NCBI GenBank assembly: GCA_029941885.1 | Contig: JAPYTP010000026.1 | Coordinates: 1 to 44,827 of the forward strand | Source of the DNA: Myxococcota bacterium | GTDB taxonomy: Bacteria > Myxococcota_A > UBA9160 > UBA4427 | DNA length: 44,827 nucleotides | Direction: 5' to 3' | Part shown: positions 40,363 to 44,827 of the stretch, one piece after another | How positions within the stretch are numbered: the stretch's first letter is position 1 | How the letters are laid out: every line of letters begins with the position of its first letter | Translations under genes and position numbers: made by a program | Notes under the pieces: generated by a model | Told to the model about the DNA's origin: nothing | Seen by the model: only the letters and a program-made list of their open reading frames with translations | Databases searched by the model: none

Positions 40363-41580
40363 CTAGAGATCACCGAGTGCGGCCAGCACCGTCGAATGCA
40401 CGAGGACCCGGCAGAGACCCTGGGCGTCGGGATAGAGTTGGAAGGGCCCGAGGGTCCCGAGCGCTGAGCGCTCGCGCGCGGCGTGCGCGACCAGGGCGCT
40501 CTCGAGATCGGCGTCCCCATGGAGTGTCTCGTCCCGAGCACGGCAGGCGAACTGCAACAGAAGTGGGCTCGGCATCAGCGCTCGCACCGCTTCCCGCAGA
40601 GCCTCTCGTGCGCGTTCAGAATCGGGCAGGGCAAACGCGAGATGACCGCCACGACGCAGGACTCCGGGGACCGAAATCGATCCGCGACGTTCGTCGATCC
40701 CGACCACATATCGCTCGACGAATTCACCAGCTCCATCCGCACTCGATTCCACGGCGGGCATTCGATCGGCCGGTTCGCGCTCGGCCGACTCGTCTCGCAG
40801 CCGCACCAGCAGTCGGTCCAGGTGGGGTTCGACGGCGCCTCCTGCGTCGACGTCGAGCTGCCGCCGAACCCAGTCGAGCGCCGGCTCACCCTCGAGCCCA
40901 TCGATCCAGCGTTCACGGCAGGCACTGATCTCGAGCCAGGGGCTCGCAAATCGACTCGCCCCTGCACATCGCACCCGACAGCCGCCCTCAGTGGCTCCAC
41001 CGGGCACCAGAAGGCCCACCGTGGCGGCTGGGTGCTGCTCGCTGCCGAACCACGCCAGCGAGGCCCCTCCGGCCAGCCCAATCGCCGCGGCACCCACCAC
41101 CGACGGCTCCCCGAGTCGGGGCACGAATTCCGCGAGCATTGTCTCGAGACCGCTCGAGGCCAGCGCGTCCGGAAAGAGGAGCAGGAGATCCTGCCCATCG
41201 AAACAGGAAGACCCGGCTTCCTCGAGCAGGTCGTCTGCCAGCTGCTCCGTGGCGACCAGAGAGGGTTCGAATACGAGCGGGATGGGTTCCGCGGGACCGC
41301 GGGACCAGACCAACAGGGCAGCCGCCGGTTCGTCTCGCCACACCTGTCCATCAGCGAGAACGCCCTCGAAGCTCGACCCCATCAGGGTCGCATTGGGCCA
41401 GCGCTCGCCTAGAGATCGTCCGATTTCGAGCGCCGAATGGCCACTCGCCGCGGTCGAAAAGAGAAATCCGCCACCGATCCGGTCAGCACTTCCCATCACC
41501 GACTCGACCCCATCCGCCAACTCGCAGGCGGCCTCTTCGGGGCGGAGCGCATGGGTGAATCTCGTCGAAAATTCGATCAT
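40363..41580 (-). CDS. FIST-domain sensory protein
   Basis: 405 aa, cytosolic. FIST domains (N and C parts) bind small molecules, perhaps amino acids, in signalling proteins. Seen: FLFSTAASGHSALEIGRSL and ERWPNATLMGSSFEGVLADGQVWR, then AALLVWS, EPSVVGAAAIGLAGG, TVGLLVPGGATEGG in the N part, and HLAFALPDSERAREALREAVRALMPSPLLLQFACRARDE in the C part. There is no output domain in this protein and no adjacent kinase. The ATG at 41580 gives the domain start (MIEFSTRFTHAL); nearby ATGs at 41590 and 41610 have no better ribosome site. Confidence 0.72.
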   Translation of the reverse strand: MIEFSTRFTHALRPEEAACELADGVESVMGSADRIGGGFLFSTAASGHSALEIGRSLGERWPNATLMGSSFEGVLADGQVWRDEPAAALLVWSRGPAEPIPLVFEPSLVATEQLADDLLEEAGSSCFDGQDLLLLFPDALASSGLETMLAEFVPRLGEPSVVGAAAIGLAGGASLAWFGSEQHPAATVGLLVPGGATEGGCRVRCAGASRFASPWLEISACRERWIDGLEGEPALDWVRRQLDVDAGGAVEPHLDRLLVRLRDESAEREPADRMPAVESSADGAGEFVERYVVGIDERRGSISVPGVLRRGGHLAFALPDSERAREALREAVRALMPSPLLLQFACRARDETLHGDADLESALVAHAARERSALGTLGPFQLYPDAQGLCRVLVHSTVLAALGDL

Positions 41581-41978
41581 GGACCCCATTCGATACATCG
41601 GAGGCCCCACGCAGCGCCACCCGCCGCCGGCACCTCACCGCGACCGCTCCTGAATCATGGGGAGATCGATCCTCGCGTTCCCGCGGACGACGAATTCCCG
41701 GGTTTCGGGCGGGCTATCCGTCGGCTAGATTGCTCGCGAGCCGCCTACCCTCGGCGAATCAGGCCCCCTGCCGATGAAGACGTGCTGGCTGACCCGCCAG
41801 AGACTGTCCTCTGGTCTTTCTTCCCTCGAAGAAGAGCCGGATTCTGGTCACAGCGCGCGCGAGAGATCGGGCGGGCCGTCGCCCGCACGAGGGGATCTGA
41901 GAGGCGAGACACGACCGATTCCGGTCGCGCATCGCACGGGGGCGCTGGACCTGGTCCGGCCCGTCCAGCGAGAATAAC
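41581..41978. other. Divergent upstream region of FIST and RNase D genes
   Basis: Nearly 400 bases with no supported gene. It contains an imperfect palindrome CCAGAG-actgtc-CTCTGG near 41799-41816. A 67-codon frame at 41774-41977 ends one base before the RNase D TTG start; it has no recognisable features and I do not call it. Confidence 0.35.
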
Positions 41979-43421
41979 TTGGCAGAAGACGTCGAAAACA
42001 AGAACGCCAGAGCAGACAAGAGCGGCGATCGATCCAAGGGCAGCGAACCCACCCCGAGCAGCCCGAAGACCAAGAGTTCCGACGTCGCGATCATCTCGAC
42101 CGTCCCCGAACTCGAGCGGGTCGCGAAGGAATTGCTTCGTGAGGACGTGGTCGCCTTCGACACGGAAGCGGACAGCTTCTACCACTATTTCGACAAGGTC
42201 TGTCTCGTCCAGGTCGCTACCCGGAAAAAGTGCTGGCTGATCGACCCGCTCGCGATCGGTGGCCCGGACAAGCTCGCTCCGCTCGCGTCCGTCTTCGCCT
42301 CCCCGAAAGTCCGCGTGCTCTTTCACGCCGCGGAGTACGACATCTACGTCCTCAAACGAGATTGCGGCTTCGAGTTCACGAACCTCTTCGACACGATGGT
42401 GAGTGCGCAGCTGCTCGGCTACCCGGCGATCGGTCTTGCCGCTCTGGTCGAGAAACATTTCAACGTGTTACTCCCCAAGGACGAGCAGCGATCGGACTGG
42501 TCTCGCCGGCCGCTGCGGGACAAACAGCTCAGCTATGCCGCATCCGATGTGCTCTACCTGATCAAGCTGGCGGAGAAGCTCGAGAAGGAGCTACGCAAGG
42601 CCGGGCGCCTCGACTGGGCGATGGACGAATTCGAGACCTTGTGCGGCCGGCGCTGGCCCGACCGTGATTTCGACAAACTCGGCTACCTGCGAATCAAAGG
42701 CGCTCGCTCCCTCGATCCCGTCGCTCTCGCAATCCTTCGCGAACTCTTCCTTCTACGTGACGAGCGCGCTCGAGAAATCGATCGCCCGCCTTTCAAGGTC
42801 CTCGGCAATCGTACGCTCCTCGACATTTGCCGAGAACAAACGGCGGATCTCGACAGTCTGAGCGAGGTCAAGGGAATCAGCGATCTCATCCTGAAACGCC
42901 TCGGAAAAGATCTCGTGGCTGCGGTCAAGAAGGGCCTCCGTAAGCCGCACGGACCGATTCCCAAGCTCGATACGGGGACTCGCCGGAGGATGGACCGACG
43001 GACCGAGAAGCGGCTCGCCGCGCTCAAGGATTGGCGCGGCCCGCGTGCCCAGGCGCTCAAGCTCGACCCGGGCGTGTTATGTCCCAACGCCGCGCTGGAG
43101 GCGATCGCATGGGCGGAACCGACCAGCGCCAAGGATCTGAAGGGACACCCGGAACTCAAGACATGGCTCGTGCGCGAATTCTCGGACGAGATTCTCGGCG
43201 TACTCGAACGCCACGACTCCGACGCCGCGGCCGAAGCCGCCAAGGTCTCGGACGCCGAACCGGCAGAAAAGTCGAAACGATCGCGCCGCTCTGGGAGGGG
43301 TCGATCCGGAGCCTCGCGGGCAAAGGCGCGGGCAAAGCGAGCTCAGACCTCTCAGCCGTCGAGAGATTCCGGGGCTTCGGAAACACCTTCGAAGAAGTCT
43401 CCGCCTGGCAAGGACTCTTGA
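41979..43421 (+). CDS. rnd: Ribonuclease D with long basic C-terminal tail
   Basis: 480 aa from TTG 41979. DEDDy exonuclease: VVAFDTEADSFYHYFDKVCLVQVAT (motif I, D and E), VRVLFHAAEYDIYVLKRD (motif II), NLFDTMVSAQLLGYPAIGLAALVEKH, and DKQLSYAASDVLYLIKLAEKL (motif III, with Y and D four apart). An HRDC domain follows, with RELFLLRDERAREIDRPPFKVLGNRTLLDI and a second related segment. It trims 3' ends of tRNA precursors. The last 60 residues are rich in Lys, Arg, Ser (KRSRRSGRGRSGASRAKARA) and presumably disordered and RNA-binding. The N-terminal 35 residues are also polar. Weak ribosome site (GCGAGA). A hairpin terminator stands 135 bases after the stop. Confidence 0.92.
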   Translation: MAEDVENKNARADKSGDRSKGSEPTPSSPKTKSSDVAIISTVPELERVAKELLREDVVAFDTEADSFYHYFDKVCLVQVATRKKCWLIDPLAIGGPDKLAPLASVFASPKVRVLFHAAEYDIYVLKRDCGFEFTNLFDTMVSAQLLGYPAIGLAALVEKHFNVLLPKDEQRSDWSRRPLRDKQLSYAASDVLYLIKLAEKLEKELRKAGRLDWAMDEFETLCGRRWPDRDFDKLGYLRIKGARSLDPVALAILRELFLLRDERAREIDRPPFKVLGNRTLLDICREQTADLDSLSEVKGISDLILKRLGKDLVAAVKKGLRKPHGPIPKLDTGTRRRMDRRTEKRLAALKDWRGPRAQALKLDPGVLCPNAALEAIAWAEPTSAKDLKGHPELKTWLVREFSDEILGVLERHDSDAAAEAAKVSDAEPAEKSKRSRRSGRGRSGASRAKARAKRAQTSQPSRDSGASETPSKKSPPGKDS

Positions 43422-43556
43422 ACCCTCGATAACCCGATCATCTCGGGGGCGGTCGCGAGCTCGTCGAGCCGATCCAAGCCGACCGGACGTGCGGGGCGGC
43501 CAGAACACGTAATCGATCGGACGATTCTCGCGCGCGGCAATCCCGACCCGAAACAC

Positions 43557-43599
43557 CGAACGCCCCTCACGGCTCATGGCCGAGAGGGGCGTTCGTTTT
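43557..43599 (+). terminator. Rho-independent terminator downstream of rnd
   Basis: CGAACGCCCCTC pairs with GAGGGGCGTTCG over 12 bp. The 15-base spacer (ACGGCTCATGGCCGA) itself contains CGGC/GCCG, so the whole folds further. TTTTC follows. Best terminator in the window. Confidence 0.88.
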
Positions 43600-43625
43600 C
43601 AAGAGGGGGTTGGCTCCTGATATCC

Positions 43626-43645
43626 GATGGTCTGATGGTCTGATG
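43626..43645 (+). repeat. 8-bp direct repeat in a hairpin loop
   Basis: Two perfect copies of GATGGTCT (43626-43641) and a partial GATG, located in the loop of the 7-bp stem GGCTCCT...AGGAGCC. Confidence 0.85.
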
Positions 43646-43732
43646 CGAAGGAGCCCGTCGGAAAATGTTTGATCGGTGTGGATCACGCGAGGGATGGGGA
43701 GCCTGACTCTTGATCGAGTTCTGTGTTCTCCC

Positions 43733-43769
43733 GTCCCGTGCTCTTCTGTCCCGTGCTCTTCTGTCCCGT
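43733..43769 (+). repeat. 15-bp tandem repeat
   Basis: Two perfect copies of GTCCCGTGCTCTTCT and a 7-base partial third copy (GTCCCGT). In non-coding DNA between rnd and the aminopeptidase gene. Confidence 0.9.
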
Positions 43770-44203
43770 AGTCTCCCCGCCGTCTCCGGATCTACTGGCC
43801 AGCCCAAGCGAACGCGCCCGTGTTTAACCGCCCGGGCCAGCCAGTATTCCAGATCGTTCTGTCTCGGTGTAACAGCACGAAATATGCCAACCCCGAAATA
43901 TTTTTCGATAATCCCATAACTACCGATTATAGAAGGATATTTTTGATCCAGAATCGCTTCCGGTACGAAGAGTCAGACTGCCTCACAATGATGCAGGCGA
44001 TTCGTTAATTTTGTCGGTACATCATCGAAGGTGAATTTTCTTGTTACTTTTCAAATAGTTGGGGTGCACTGCCACATTGGGTTCCTGCCTCCTCGGGCGG
44101 CACCCATTTTCGACTCGTGATTCAGTGAGGAGCCAGGAGATGGTCCCTGGAGGAATTCTCGGGCGGACCGCCCGGCTTTCGCGCGATGGGATAGACTGCC
44201 GCG

Positions 44204-44827
44204 GTGTTCGCAGAACGGCGTCAGCAGTTGCTCGAGGCAATGGGCCACGATGCCGTCGCGGTCTTCGTGGGCGGACGGTTGGCGGTGCGCTCTGCCGACA
44301 CCGAATTTCCATTCCGTCAGGACAGCGACTTCTGGTACCTGACGGGCTTCGATCACCCACAAGCGATCGCCGTTCTGTCCACGCGCGAAGGACCCGACTT
44401 CACGCTCTTCGTCCAGCCCCGCGATCGCTCCGCGGAAACCTGGACCGGGTACCGACCCGGAGTCGACGGTGCCGTTGACGACTACCAGGCGGACGTCGCG
44501 TTCCCCGTCGAGGAGTTCCCCGACAAGCTGCCCGAGATCCTACGCGGGGCCGCACGCATCTATCACACGCTAGGTCGCGACGCCGACATCGACTCCCGGA
44601 TCATCGCGCTCCAGGAAGACATCCGTCGCCAATCCAGAGGCGGCATTCTGCCGGCCAATGAAATCGTCGATCCGCGACTGATCGTTCACGAAATGCGCAT
44701 CGTGAAGACGCCCGACGAAATTGCGTTGATGCAGAGAGCCGCGGAAATTTCTCTCGAAGCCCACCATCGCGCCGCGCGCCTGGCCCAACCCGGCCGCTTC
44801 GAGTACGAACTCGAGGCAGAGCTCGCC
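44204..44827 (+). CDS. pepP: Xaa-Pro aminopeptidase, N-terminal part (runs off window)
   Basis: 208 codons from GTG 44204, cut by the right edge. MFAERRQQLLEAMG, AVAVFVGGRLAVRSADTEFPFRQDSDFWYLTGFDHPQAIAVLS and FVQPRDRSAETWTGYRPGVDGAVDDY are the N-terminal creatinase/PepP domain; the PFRQDSDFWYLTGF stretch is typical of PepP. MRIVKTPDEIALMQRAAEISLEAHHRAA is the linker into the pita-bread catalytic domain, of which the metal ligands are outside. Removes N-terminal residues before proline. A TAG stop lies 12 bases before the GTG in frame, so GTG 44204 is the earliest start. Confidence 0.9.
   Translation, partial: MFAERRQQLLEAMGHDAVAVFVGGRLAVRSADTEFPFRQDSDFWYLTGFDHPQAIAVLSTREGPDFTLFVQPRDRSAETWTGYRPGVDGAVDDYQADVAFPVEEFPDKLPEILRGAARIYHTLGRDADIDSRIIALQEDIRRQSRGGILPANEIVDPRLIVHEMRIVKTPDEIALMQRAAEISLEAHHRAARLAQPGRFEYELEAELA

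Larger units (their letters stand above)
43607..44203. other. Non-coding region with repeats and AT-rich island
   Basis: About 600 bases without a supported gene. From 43612 a GGCTCCT / AGGAGCC stem (43612-43618 with 43649-43655) encloses an 8-base direct repeat. At 43733 a 15-base tandem repeat begins. From about 43850 to 44060 the base composition falls far below the surrounding GC, with short A/T runs (CGAAATATTTTTCG). Frames that cross have no protein-like features. Near 44160 is CGGGCGG-A-CCGCCCG, a palindrome just upstream of the aminopeptidase start. Confidence 0.6.

Noticed and set aside
41774-41977. 67-codon small gene ahead of rnd
   Set aside because: No ribosome site, no domain, Arg/Ser-rich; its end beside the rnd start appears accidental.
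44160-44174. CGGGCGG-A-CCGCCCG as a terminator before the aminopeptidase
   Set aside because: The one-base centre does not leave a loop and no T tract follows; more likely an operator or chance.

Overview
The window is 44.8 kb of GC-rich, gene-dense bacterial DNA with small intergenic gaps and several stop/start overlaps of the ATGA type. An outer-membrane lipid system (MlaA, MlaC), a PEP-CTERM exported protein, a DUF6178 protein, an F420-type LLM oxidoreductase, a probable serine palmitoyltransferase and a bacterial histone-fold protein together suggest an uncultured diderm of the Myxococcota / Desulfobacterota / Bdellovibrionota kind. That placement is inference from gene content; there is no rRNA, tRNA, CRISPR array, phage or insertion sequence in the window.

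Layout. (1) 0.3-2.0 kb: mlaC and mlaA converge, for retrograde phospholipid transport. (2) 2.4-6.9 kb: an alpha-oxoamine synthase, a DUF815 ATPase, a four-cysteine small protein, a Nudix CoA pyrophosphatase and a DUF6178 protein, closed by a strong hairpin terminator. (3) 7.1-10.9 kb: a 71-residue histone-fold protein behind a near-consensus promoter, an alpha/beta hydrolase, a CBS-GGDEF gene broken by a small deletion, and an SRPBCC protein with a histidine-rich repeat insert. (4) 10.9-17.1 kb, minus strand: LLM oxidoreductase, a PDZ-containing membrane histidine kinase with a small exported partner, cysH, a thiamine-binding-like protein and folK.

(5) 17.3-22.1 kb: a three-gene, translationally coupled operon of a class III aminotransferase, a LuxE-type acyl-protein synthetase and a LuxC-type acyl-CoA reductase, followed by an XRE regulator. 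Acid activation, reduction to aldehyde and transamination to an amine would be a coherent pathway; this is the best candidate here for an undescribed system. (6) 22.1-28.7 kb: a complete SUF iron-sulfur operon (Rrf2 regulator, sufB, sufC, sufD, sufS, sufU, sufT) with an IscR-like dyad between the -35 and -10 of its promoter. (7) 28.7-32.0 kb: MFS transporter, NAD(P)-binding epimerase-like protein and a polytopic membrane protein, converging on (8) a 1009-residue beta-propeller / di-haem cytochrome with a thrombospondin type 3 repeat and PEP-CTERM tail.

(9) 35.0-38.3 kb, minus strand: proS, a stand-alone 5'-3' exonuclease and a CDP-alcohol phosphatidyltransferase. (10) 38.4-41.6 kb, minus strand: a class IV aminotransferase coupled to an IclR regulator with palindromic candidate operators, and a FIST sensory protein. 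(11) 41.9-44.8 kb: RNase D with a long basic tail, a terminator, a repeat-bearing AT-rich gap, and the first 208 codons of a Xaa-Pro aminopeptidase that runs off the window.
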